From Raffaelea ambrosiae (Eukaryota > Ascomycota > Sordariomycetes > Ophiostomatales > Ophiostomataceae): a stretch of DNA of 64,000 bases. The stretch is taken from positions 372,001-436,000 of the forward strand of contig PCDI01000001.1 in NCBI GenBank assembly GCA_002778195.1, in the 5' to 3' direction. Every line of letters begins with the position of its first letter. The stretch's first letter is position 1. A program made the translations under genes and the position numbers. The notes below the pieces were generated by a model, which saw only the letters and a program-made list of their open reading frames with translations, did not search any database and was not told the origin of the DNA. Of this stretch, positions 11,872 to 22,314 are shown piece after piece.

Positions 11872-12654
11872 GCAGGGCAATACAGAAAAGGATGGTTAAG
11901 GGTGGCACACCCGCTCAGTGATCTGTGGTCTCCAATAGATTCACATCTGTATCTACGAGAGGCTTTTTTAATGCTGTATCTACGAGATGAAGACTCTATT
12001 AATCCGGCTTAGTAATAACGGCACTGCTTTGGACAACTGCCTGGCTAATGTGCCTTTGCCACAGTGTGGTCTAAGAATCTCACAGTACATAGTCTACGCA
12101 TCCCTAGAATTCATCAGTCAACCGCTTACAAGCGCGCAGAGTCGGCGGCCTTTTCTAGCGCTGCTCGTGTGCTCTCCGTTCTAGTGACCGCCGTGCGCCT
12201 TGAGTGTGGCGAAATCTCAAAACAGAACCTTTTATGGGAGTGCTTGCTGAATCAAGACTACAAAACCCGGGAAACGATAAGGTTGGACAGAACGTGTCAA
12301 TGCCGAGCAGCATGCGTGAACCCTTTGCCTCTCCTTTTTCTTGTTGGAAGCTGTTGCGATTGCTGTTCTCCCACTGGGAGAAGAGCCCTCTGTGGCTGCC
12401 TGGCTTTTACCACAACAGCCGTAATCTTGCCGTAATGCCATTTGCTAAACGTCATGGCTTTTCGAACAAGCCAAAGAGCTACCCTTACCCGGTCACTGAG
12501 CCAAGCATATGACCCCAAAGGCTCGTTGGGAGTTTGACGTTGAAAGATAAAATGCTCCCCTATGCTACCGTGTCCCGGATATTGTTTGTACAGCCGTGTC
12601 ACCAGCCAAACCTTATCTGCTACCTGCACCGACCGAAGTCCATACATGCTCACG
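11872..12654. other. Intergenic, with a 14-bp direct repeat
   Basis: 3' flank of the sugar porter and 5' flank of the APH-like gene. The 14-mer CTGTATCTACGAGA occurs at 11947-11960 and again at 11974-11987, a 27-base period, in the likely 3' UTR. Nothing else stands out. Confidence 0.6.
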
Positions 12655-14073
12655 ATGTCGGTCCCACTCGCTGAGTTGGACCGCCAGGCGGAGATTGTTG
12701 TGATTATCCATAACATTGTGTATTCCCAGCTCGGACGCTCTGTAGGTCCCGATCATCCCTGAAAGACGCCAAGCATCGTTGCTCATATGATTCTAGGTTC
12801 TCGATGTCCAACTGCCGTCCCATTCGAAAGGCGACGCAACTTATGTTGTGGTGCTCCAGCATGCCACAGAAGAGATCCCCCAATTTCCGAAGCCAGGCAC
12901 TGATCCTCTCCCGGAGGGCAAAGTGTCGGTCATTATGCGTTTTGTAGACGTGCGTGCCACAGTCAACCACGATGTGATGGTGCAGAGCCAGGTAGCAGCC
13001 ATGCAACTTGCCCGCGAGGCTCTCACTCCAACGGGCCGCCATCTGGTCCCCCGGGTTTATGGATGGGGCGCTGCAGCCGCTGGAAGGGCTGGGTGGGTGC
13101 TGGAGGAACTTATGCACGGGGTGCCCCTGGCATACAACGACTTTGTGAACGCCCCCAGTGAGCATCACCAGCGTGTGATTCTCACAGAAATTGCCCACAT
13201 GGTTCAGAGCTTCCAAGCATACCGCTTGCCAGACTCGGTCAAGGGATACGGCGGTCTGGATTTTTCTGACGACGGCGACATTGTCACGGGGCCGACGCCC
13301 TTCAAAGCAGCCCGACGGGCCTGCCACACCTACTGTGATCTATACACTGAGTAAGTGCCCACAAGCTGGGGCGTCATCATATGTGCACGCAGCCTCAACA
13401 GGGCCTCAACAGCTGATCTTCCTCGCTCCGCAGATACCTCCAGACGCAGTTGGACTCCGTGGAGCGAGGCGAATTCGCCCCCAGTTGGAGACATGAGCCT
13501 TGCCTCATGGAGCGCGTCAACGCATTTGTCGTCGACGGATTTGGGCCTCTACTAAACCGGTCGGCCGAAGCGCATCCACGGCCGACTCTGGTGCACGGCA
13601 ACCTTGACATCCACAGTCTGCTCATCGACCCGGCGACCTTCCACGTCACGGCCCTGCTCAATTTCGACTTCAGCCATGTGGCTGCCAGGGCAGATGAATT
13701 CTTTTACTCCTTTACTGACATCCAGAGCTTCCTGCCGCCTCCCACGTTTGTGCCGGGCCAGAAACAGCTGCGGGAGCATCTGCTGCATGGGTTCCCAATC
13801 ATTATGCGGGAAAGAGAAGACGACGGGGATGTCAACTGGAAGATTGCCAAAATGGCAGACGAGATCTTCTCTCTCGTCGGCGTGGTGCGACCAGTCGACC
13901 TAAAGCCTCGGATGGAGAGTTTGTCAGAGCTGTACTGGTTCATCCAGCACATCAACCCAGGGGTTTTGTTCGAGCCCGTAGTGAGGGACGGCATGAGCCA
14001 TGATCTGGTCAATGTGCTGATGGATACTATGCAGAAGAGTTTGGAGCTGACTCTGTCGCGCTGGGGATACTGA
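12655..14073 (+). CDS. APH/choline-kinase-fold protein with altered catalytic residues (probable pseudokinase)
   Basis: Three exons, 12655-12741, 12797-13350 and 13434-14073, give 426 residues. The fold is recognised from the beta-strand block DATYVVVLQHA, the VIMRFVDV and AREALTPTGRHLVPRVYGWG lobe-1 pattern, WVLEELMHGVPL hinge, and a catalytic-loop block LVHGNLDIHSLLIDP followed by VTALLNFDFSHVAARADEFFYSF. Canonical APH kinases carry HGD....N and then an Asp before the second hydrophobic strand. Here these are N270 (for the catalytic Asp), S275 (for the metal-binding Asn) and N290 (for the metal-binding Asp). D292 is nearby and might substitute. Hence phosphotransfer is doubtful and a binding or regulatory role is more likely. 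The first exon is short; its splice sites (TCT|GTAGGT, TTCTAG) restore frame. Tail-to-tail with the fructosamine-kinase-like gene. Substrate unknown. Confidence 0.78.
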
Positions 14074-14447
14074 ACATGTGTTGAAGCCCGATTAACACGC
14101 CTGCGTTTGTTGATTCACGCAAAAATTGATTCTACTCTTTTAAGTCTAGACTACTCCCGGAATGAATGCAAACCCTGATACCTTGATCCCTGCCAAGCCA
14201 CCATAATTCAGTTCACACGAACTTCCTCGTCTTGGCTGCACTGTTCGGTCTTTAACTATTTGGGGAAAGTTAGCAAGTCTGTCAACACAACACCGCATTG
14301 CTAGATGTTTGCAGGCCATCTCACCAGGGTTATCACTAGAAGTCTCCCTTTTGTGAATTGGGTTTCTCATTGTAAGTAGCCCCAAAATAATTCATCTCGT
14401 ACTGCTATCACAAAATATATTTCTGCATGGCATTGGAGCCATTTGCA
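14074..14447. other. Short convergent 3'-3' spacer
   Basis: 374 bases between two stop codons facing each other. AT-rich, with no supported gene or RNA; presumably overlapping 3' UTRs of the APH-like and fructosamine-kinase-like genes. Confidence 0.6.
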
Positions 14448-15979
14448 TCAAAGGAACGAGACACTGGAGGCACTGACGTCCGGCACACTTCTTTCTTTGG
14501 TATCGTCAAGTGCAAGCTTCTCAGCAATGTATGCTTCATAGCCACCCGGATATTTGTCGATCAGGTATCTCATACTGTCTATGACGCTATTGTCATGTTA
14601 GTTTGTTTTATTTCGATTTGTTGTTGTGTTTTTCTGGGGGGAAAAGGGAGAGAAGAGTTGAACATGGTTCAATATTACTTACAGATTGCGACGACGGAGG
14701 TTGCCCGGATACATTGTTGAAGCGTGGAGATCAAAAGACCTGCACCTGTGAGCAGAAGACCGAATCTGAACGACAGCAAGACGGAACAATTGTTTCTTCT
14801 TTTTTTCGTGAAGTACTTTTTCACGAAGTACTTACAGGCTGTAGAGACGACCGCGATCGGCAAAATCTTCGACAGGTTCTGCTTTATGGTAGTGCTTGAC
14901 ATATTCCTCAATGTAAGCACCAGTCATCTTCTGGCGTGGAGTCCACCATGAGGCCATGTCAACTGGAAACAATCAGCCGACAACGAGCCTAAAGCCAGAA
15001 CAAAGAGAGACAGAAGAGCAGAGGGAAAGAAGAACATCTTACATTCGTTGTGGGCATAGACGCAAACAGCATCGAACATGACGGGTTTGCCCGTGTTTGC
15101 ATCCACCGAGACGTTGCCATCCCAGAGATCGCCATGAACCAAGACGGGAGTCACACGGCGACCTTCCGTCTCAAGTGGGCGCAGCAGCCGTGGGATCACC
15201 TTGTCAAACAGCTTCTTCTGCAGGGCTTCATACTCCTGGTTGGGCCCATGGACCTCCACGTCCACCCCGAAATCCTTCACCAGGGCCTGCGTAAAGCAGT
15301 CTTCCCAAGAGTCGGTCCAGGGATACCAGCGCGGCTTGTAACATCCAAACAAGGGGGTGGGCCAGCCAAACATGTATTCCGAACGGGCGCTGCGTTTGTG
15401 CATCTCGGCGAGCAGTTTCGGGAAGTCCGCAACTTGGGGGAGTTTTCCGGTCAACTCCTTGAAACGGACAACAAAGAAATGAGTGTTGGGAATGTCCTGG
15501 TAGGCGCCCCAGCCGATGGGCTCGGCAATGAGGTCGGGCATAATCTGGTGAATGCCAGTCATGTAGTGGTACTCGGCCGAAGCCATTCGTTTACCCTCTT
15601 CATTTTGGCCGACCTGCCAAAGTGGGTAGTCAGTGACTTGTCCATGCGGGGCCGGTATAAGACATGGGAGCCTCGGCCGCTACGGCACGAACCTTGATGA
15701 AAAACGGCGTCTCTTTGCCGTTCTCGTCGACGGCATCGATCTTGGCCGTGCGCACCCAATACGAGGCACCGCTGGGCGAAATGCCCGTGACCTTGGTGCC
15801 TCGCGGGAGCACTGTTGTCGTCAGCGAGGAATGCACTTGCAATGGTCTCGGAATGAGCAGAAGTGCTTCCATAGTTTCATACTGTCAATCACTCCCTGGT
15901 CCACATATTGGATGGTTTCTTCAGGCACGGGGATCTCCTCGTCCCAAGACCAGCCCTCCGTTACCTTGAGAGGAGGCAT
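14448..15979 (-). CDS. Fructosamine/ketosamine-3-kinase family protein
   Basis: Six exons on the minus strand: 15979-15883, 15835-15693, 15613-15043, 14962-14836, 14739-14683 and 14586-14448, giving 377 residues. Members of this APH-like family (Pfam Fructosamin_kin) phosphorylate protein-bound ketosamines, which destabilises them and repairs glycated proteins. Motifs: GASYWVRTAKIDA, TPFFIKVGQNEEGKRMASAEYHYM, PNTHFFVVRFKEL, AEMHKRSA, WTDSWEDCF, catalytic loop LVHGDLWDGNVSVD, then VMFDAVCVYAHNEFDMASW with the metal-binding Asp, and a C-terminal LYSLSFDLHASTMYPGNLRRRNL-VIDSMRYLI. Unlike the neighbouring APH-like gene the HGDLWDGN loop is intact. The last three introns join family motifs exactly, which supports the model. 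Intron 1 is only 47 bases, and intron 2 uses an unusual GTTCGT donor. Divergent from the NLR gene. Confidence 0.87.
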
Positions 15980-16521
15980 CCTTTGGGAAGGGCTGAGAAG
16001 GCAGACCAGCAAGAATCCACAAAGGATGCGACCGCAACGAAAAAAAGGAAAAAAAAAAGACAAAAAAAAAAAAAATAGGAATCAGGCAACAAAACCGACG
16101 ACGAAAAAGACAACAAGACAGTGGCAGTTGCCAGGCCAAAAATCGGCTGAATACAGGAAAAGAAAGCCACAGAAGACAGAACACCAGGTTGGCCATCTCG
16201 TCTTAAATACCTGTCAATCGACGAGAGAGAGCGTTTGCCCCAGTCCTCAGTTGTTAGGCGGCACACCCGTCCTGTCAGAGTGCACATTTTGAGCGGTTCA
16301 CCAACCGGCCTGATTGGCCAAGGCTTCCCACAACGCAAGATGGTTCGAGAGGATCACCAGAAAGGACCAATGGGCATATTCACGCCGCAAGCAGAAAGGC
16401 GCAGCCTTCTTTCCCGGCCAACTGTCCCCTGTCGTCGTTTCACCCGACACACAATTCATCGACCTTCCACGACCCTTCACGCCCAAGCCTGCCAACGGCC
16501 AAATGCCGAAGAGAAGGCAAG
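15980..16521. promoter_or_regulatory. Divergent promoter, fructosamine-kinase-like / NLR
   Basis: About 540 bases between divergent start codons. Poly-A tracts at about 16040-16075 (on the plus strand) are the main feature and may exclude nucleosomes. No other element is called. Confidence 0.55.
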
Positions 16522-19500
16522 ATGAACCAGACCCCCCCTGTCCGGCCCCCAGCAGCTCCTTCGCCATGGCGGCCATCACTTTTCTCGCGCGCGGTTACGC
16601 GCTGTCCCGACAACGATAGAGACGACAAAGGGCCGCTCGGTCTCAAGACGCTCTACGAAGCCGCGCCCGACCAAGCGGTCGCTGCAGACATCATCTTTGT
16701 GCACGGCATCAACGGCGGTTCCCAGAGCACATGGACCAAGGGTGGCCAGCCGAGCCATTTCTGGCCCCGCGAATGGCTCCCACGCGACAGAGCGTTTCGT
16801 GATGCGCGCACCCACACATTTGGTTATGCCTCTGGTGTCCGCGACACGTCCATTCTCGACATCTCCGACTTTGCCAACCGACTTTTGAGCGAGATCCACG
16901 ACTCGCCAGTAATCAGCCATGGAAGCAAGGTACGTATTTTTTTCGCTCTGTTTCCATCGCCGGAGAACACTCGTTGTAAGCCGGTCCGCCTGCCTGCCTT
17001 TTGGCCGTACTAACACCCCGCAGTCTGGCATCGTCTTTGTCGCCCATAGCATGGGTGGCCTGGTCGTCAAACAGGCTGTCATCCTGGGCCACCAACATGC
17101 CGAGTTTCAGCCCATTGTCGACCGCATCGTTTCCATCCTCTTCCTTGCCACCCCGCATTATGGCGCTGCCATCGCTCGTGCGGCATCGAAACTGGTATCG
17201 TTCATGCCTGGAGACCGACCCTTCCTGTCTAATCTGAAGCCCGATTCGCCGATGTTGAGGGGCATCAACGAAGTCTTTCCTCGGCACTGCGAAAAGATCA
17301 AGCTGGTTTCCTTTTACGAGACACGGCCCTTGGTCATGGGCGTCAACGGGTCCATCATTGTCAACAAGAAGAGCGCTGTCATGAATCTGCCCAATGAGCG
17401 CCGCACCTATCTCGACGCAGACCATCGGAACGTCGCCATGTACTCGTCCCGCAGCGACCCGTCTTACGTGGCTGTGCGCAATGCCCTGGCCACCATCTTG
17501 TATGGTTGCCGCTCCATGATGCCCGCAGCAACACAGTCTATGGACGCCGAGGATCAGGAGGCTGTCGACCGGTTTCTGGGTGTCATCAGCGGCCCGGATG
17601 ACGACATGATGATGCAGCAGTCCCTTCGATTTCCCGGCTCTTGTGAGTGGGCTATGGAGAACAGATTCTACAAGGCATGGCTGCAGTCCCAGGATTGCCG
17701 CTTCCTCTGGTTTCGTGGCCAGCCAGGAGCAGGAAAGAGCGTGCTGGCCAGCCGCATCATCGGGGATCTCACGGAACGTGGCCTGGACACGAGCTTCTTC
17801 TTCTTTCAGTCCGGCGACAAAACCAAGTCCACAGTCAATGCCTGGTTGCGGTCAACAGCCTGGCAGATGGCTCGTCTCCATCCAGATGTCTTGGCCAAGC
17901 TAAAACAAGTCATGGCAGACATGAAGCATGTTCCCGTCGACAAGGTCGACTACAACCCGGTCTGGCGAAAGGTCTTCCTCTCGGGCATCCTCAAGGCACG
18001 ACTGGACAAGCCACAGTGCTGGGTGATCGACGCCCTTGATGAGTGCAGAGAAAGTACAGAGCTCCTTACTTTATTGGCACGTATACCAAACCATTGGCCA
18101 GTGTCGGTCCTGGTCACCTGTCGGGATCCCGTGGAGGCCCATGGTGCCAGAAATGCGCTGGACATTCAGAGTTACACCATTTCGGAAGACGACACCAGCA
18201 AGGATATTGCGCTGTACCTCCAGACCAACATTCCACGCACGGCCATGGTCTTGTGGAGTTCCCCCGAAGACATTGTGTCACAGATTGTTGAGCGTTCGCG
18301 CGGCTGTTTTCTGTGGGCCAAGGTCGTCTGCGATGAACTACAAAAGGTGACAAGCAACAACGAGGTCACCAAAGTGCTCAAGGGGATCCCAGCCGACATG
18401 GACTCCTTGTACTCGAAAATCTTGGACGACCTCGACAACAAGGACTACGGAAAATACCAGGCCAAGGCGTTCATTACTTGGACACACTACGCCTTTCGGC
18501 CATTGACCACAGACGAATTGCAGGAGCCCGTCGAAATGGAAATGAACGACAACATCGGCGACATCGGGACGGCCATTGCTCGGTGCTGTGGAAATCTGGT
18601 CCACGTTGACAATCAAGGGAGGGTCCGACTCATGCACCCGACAACACGCGAATACCTTAACAAGGTCAGCGGGCAGTCGGAATTTGTTTTGAGCAAGAGC
18701 GCTGGCCATCAGCATTTAGCCATGGCTTGTCTTCAGTATCTCATGGACATGGACAAGACAGCAACGAGATTCAGAAGACCGGGTCCAACCGGAGAAGCCA
18801 GGCCATCCATTTCGAGCAGGCACAGCTCCTCTCTCATCGTGAAGGAAAGTAGCTTCCCAAAGGGCGCTTCGACAGGCGCATTTGCCTCGTATGCTTCGAA
18901 ATACCTGTTCCAACACTTGAATCAAATCAGCTCAAAGGAAAACGACATCCTGAAGGAGCTAGCCAAATTCCTGGGGAGCACAGCTTGCCTCCGCTGGATT
19001 GAGCATCTTGCTAGCCGAGACAGTCTAAACACAATATATCAGGCGGGAAAGACGATCAACTCGTTGCTGAGTCGCCGAGCCCAGCATTCCCCCCTGGCCT
19101 CACTGGCCCACGGCCAACAAAAGCTCGCCCTTCTGGATAGCTGGGGAGATGACCTGATTCATTTGGTCACCAAGTTTTCGCACCGGCTTCGACAGTCTCC
19201 AAATTCCATACACCATCTGATCCCTCCCTTTTGTCCGACGGAATCTGCCATACGACAGCAGTTTGCAAAGCCACACCGAGGACTTGCTGTTCAGGGATTG
19301 TCGAACCGTCACTGGGACGACTGTCTGGCAACCATCACATACGCCAGTGAGCTGCGACCAAATTTGATTGTTTCTGGCCCCGGATTCTTTGCCGTGGGTA
19401 CGATCAACCTCCACGGCCGGATAATGGTGTACGATGACTCCATATTCCAGGAGGTGCACGTCATGCATCATGGCGAACCCGTATGGAAGATGGCTTTTTC

Positions 19501-21565
19501 TGGGACGGCAAACCTGCTCGCTTCTGCTGGCACCAAACGTGTGCGGATTTGGTCCACGGCAACGGGAGAGGAACTGGTCAGCTTTCGCATCCCACACCGC
19601 TGTATGGCCCTCACTTTTGGAGAAGAAGACCGAGTCTTGCGCGTGGCCACGGCACAGAACGAACTTCTGGAATGGGACCTGACACAGCAAGCCTTCTACT
19701 CTGAGGAGCCCACCACGTGGTCGGACTACCTCGAGGAACACCTGCAGGGTAGACAGCCAATGATTCTTGACTTCTCTCCCTGGAAAGAGCTGTTGTGCGT
19801 TGCGTACCGGGGTCAGAAATTGCTCGTGTGGGACTACATGCAGGACACAATAGATATGTACGAGAAGGGAAGCGGATCGCCACAACTTCGAGGCGTGGAG
19901 CCATCAGAACAAATGCCGTCGCATGTCGGCGCCATTGCGATGAGCCGAGGTGTTGACACAAGCCTTGTTGCGGTGACATACGCAGACGGCGACCTCGTCG
20001 TATACGACTTGAACACAGGGGAGCAACTGGCCGAAGCCGACAACATGAACACGATGCTCATTGTCTCATCCAACGACGGCCGGACCCTTGCTGGTGCCGA
20101 TTCCCAGGGAACAGTGACGCTATTCGAGTTTGAAACACTGCGCGTTCTGTACCGTGTCCAGTTCAGCAAGCCGATGATTCCGCGCACCATGGTTTTCACC
20201 GCTGACAATCTCAAGCTCGTGGAAATTCGTGGAAAGCAATGCCGCGTGTGGGAGCCGGCCGTCCTGCTGAGGACAGACACGGCAGACGACGAGAAAAGTG
20301 ACACGCTGTCTGTGAGCAGCGGACCAACAGTGGTTGACTATCAGGTCAACACAGCTGCACACATTACAGCCCTCACCTCATCCCGAACCACGGGGCTGAT
20401 TTTCTATGGAACATCTGACGGAGCTGTGTACTTCCATGCTGGATCTACAGAGAAAGCGGCCGGCAGCGTGCTTCTTTTTGTCCAATCGCAGAGCTGCGGC
20501 ATAAGTAACCTTGACATTGATGAGACACAGTCAGTCTTACTGTGCGTGGACCAGGCATCACGCATTACCGCACACAAGTTTTCGATGCTGAGGCGTGCCG
20601 GGACAGCGACGGTGAATGTGGACGATTTGCTTGTGAACATACAGCCGCCTGGCCAGCATGTCTTGACACAGGTCCTGTTCTCTGAAAAGGAGTCTCGACT
20701 GCTTGCCTGCAGCGATGCACAAGACAGGCTGTTGAAGGTGTCACAACCACCCGTTCACGCAATCCAGTCGATCCAGTCGTCGCAGTGGACGAAGTTGATA
20801 CAGTTGACAAAGCAATGCGACGGAGAGTGGCTGGCACACATGGATGGCAACAGAGGCATCCATTGGCTGCCGCATCCTACCAAGCTAGAGTGCCTTGTGC
20901 ATGCTTCGCCGACCAGCTTTGACCTCTACCGGTGGTCGGATCTATCTCTGGTGCAGTCGATCAATGTGGCACCGGGTATTGCCACTGACAGCTTGGCGAC
21001 ACTGCATCACAACGAGTACTTTGCTACCGTGTCGAAACAGCCAGCTGAGGGAGACACGCTCGCGCACAATTCCGTGCAGCTCTGGAATTTCGACTGCCTG
21101 AACACAGACACAGAGGAAGAGCCAGTGGCGCCTGTAGAACCAGCACGCCAACCCGGCCGCGAAGCTGCTCGCGCGGAGATGCCTCTGGGTGTCTTTGGAC
21201 ACCGCGCTGTCTTCTACACACAGGACAACTGGGTGGCCTCCATGGCTCTGGGTACCCTACCGGAAGACGCCTTTGTGCGGCACTTTTTCATTCCCAACGA
21301 CTGGGTCGGCGACAGGGTGCATCCCCTCATGGCTGTCGGTCTGCAGGGGGAGATTTACTTTGCGCGCAACTCAGAGCTAGCGACCATCAAGCGCGGCCTC
21401 GAAGTCACAGAGACCGGCGCCCCCTTCAACCCCCGTCGCCAACGGCAGTCGAATGTGTTCGGCAAGGACGTTCCATTCCGCAGCCGGGCACAGGGCGAGC
21501 CTCACAGGACACCAAATGGCGCATCGCCGCCAGCGAGTTCATATCTTCAGTCATCGCGGGAGTGA
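16522..21565 (+). CDS. NLR-like STAND protein: alpha/beta-hydrolase, NACHT, degenerate WD40-like C-terminus
   Basis: Exons 16522-16929 and 17024-21565 give 1649 residues. The N-terminal effector is a lipase-like alpha/beta hydrolase of the SesB/PGAP1 type: IIFVHGINGG (H61), nucleophile elbow VAHSMGGLVVKQA (S145, split off by the single intron), LATPHYG, and DADHRNVAMY with H270 as likely catalytic His. A NACHT module follows: FRGQPGAGKS Walker A at 368-375, CWVIDALDE Walker B at about 468-476, SVLVTCRD sensor, GCFLWAKVV and a YSKILDDL / FITWTHYAFRPLTTDEL winged-helix region. From about residue 890 to 1500 there are WD-like strands (VRIWSTATGEEL, LLVWDYMQ, LVVYDLNTGEQL, VQLWNFDC) that are divergent from one another rather than near-identical. 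Fungal proteins of this architecture act in non-self recognition and regulated cell death; that role here is inferred. Confidence 0.88.
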
Positions 21566-22314
21566 CCACACCCGCCATATTTTGACCGAATGGTTTCACC
21601 AGGAGCAGGCCAGGCTAATGAATGACGAATTACGTTTGCGATTACATAAATTTTAGAGCATCTCATTGCATTCTTTGCTTCGCGCAGACTTTGGAGCAAG
21701 AGCGAGTTGTGCACGACATTTCTTCCTATGATGATGTAGTTGGATCCGCTCATCATTGTTTGTAATTGCCACCAGCAACGCATCGATTTCTGCATTTTTC
21801 TGTTGAAACCGAAATTCGCGAGTGCTGTTGATTTCACTTCAAAAGAGAGCGTGGTGCAGCGGCGAGTCGAGAGCCTCTGCCGAATTGCTTAGGCAATTTG
21901 ACACGGTCCCAGCCTAACTCAGACCAAAGCTCGACGTTGTTGGAACCTAAACACGGCCCGTAGCGCTAAAATTATGGAGCTGTTATTGATCCGACTTACA
22001 GTCACCACGAGTATTCACGGCGGTGGACTGCGCTTGAAATACAACCCCTCTGTCACTTTTACCTGGTCACAGTGGACAATACGAGCTTTGGGGGCGGCCA
22101 ATGCCATTCTGCATGCGGCAGCCTTGACGCCGAACCGGGATGTGGTTCCTCTAACCGCCCAGACCCAACACGAGGCCATACAACAGAGATGTCGACGGAA
22201 ACGGCGACCATTGTACCCCCCTCGACTGTTCTGATGCATTTCTCTTTCTTCTCTTCTTCGAGATCTCTAGGTCCTGTATGTCTTTCCTTTTTCAACTTTG
22301 CCCCAACAGTCAAC
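21566..22314. other. Intergenic: NLR 3' flank and DHA1 transporter 5' flank
   Basis: About 750 bases. No supported gene. An in-frame Met at 22189 precedes the chosen transporter start, but the intervening sequence (about 40 codons) is Phe/Ser-rich pyrimidine-tract translation and is treated as leader. Confidence 0.5.

Noticed and set aside
16040..16075. Poly-A tract considered as a retroposon tail
   Set aside because: It is interrupted, lies in a promoter, and has no adjacent retroelement sequence or target-site duplication.
22189..22314. Earlier in-frame start for the DHA1 transporter
   Set aside because: The extra 42 residues are Phe/Ser-rich and look like a translated leader; the ATG at 22315 has the better context.
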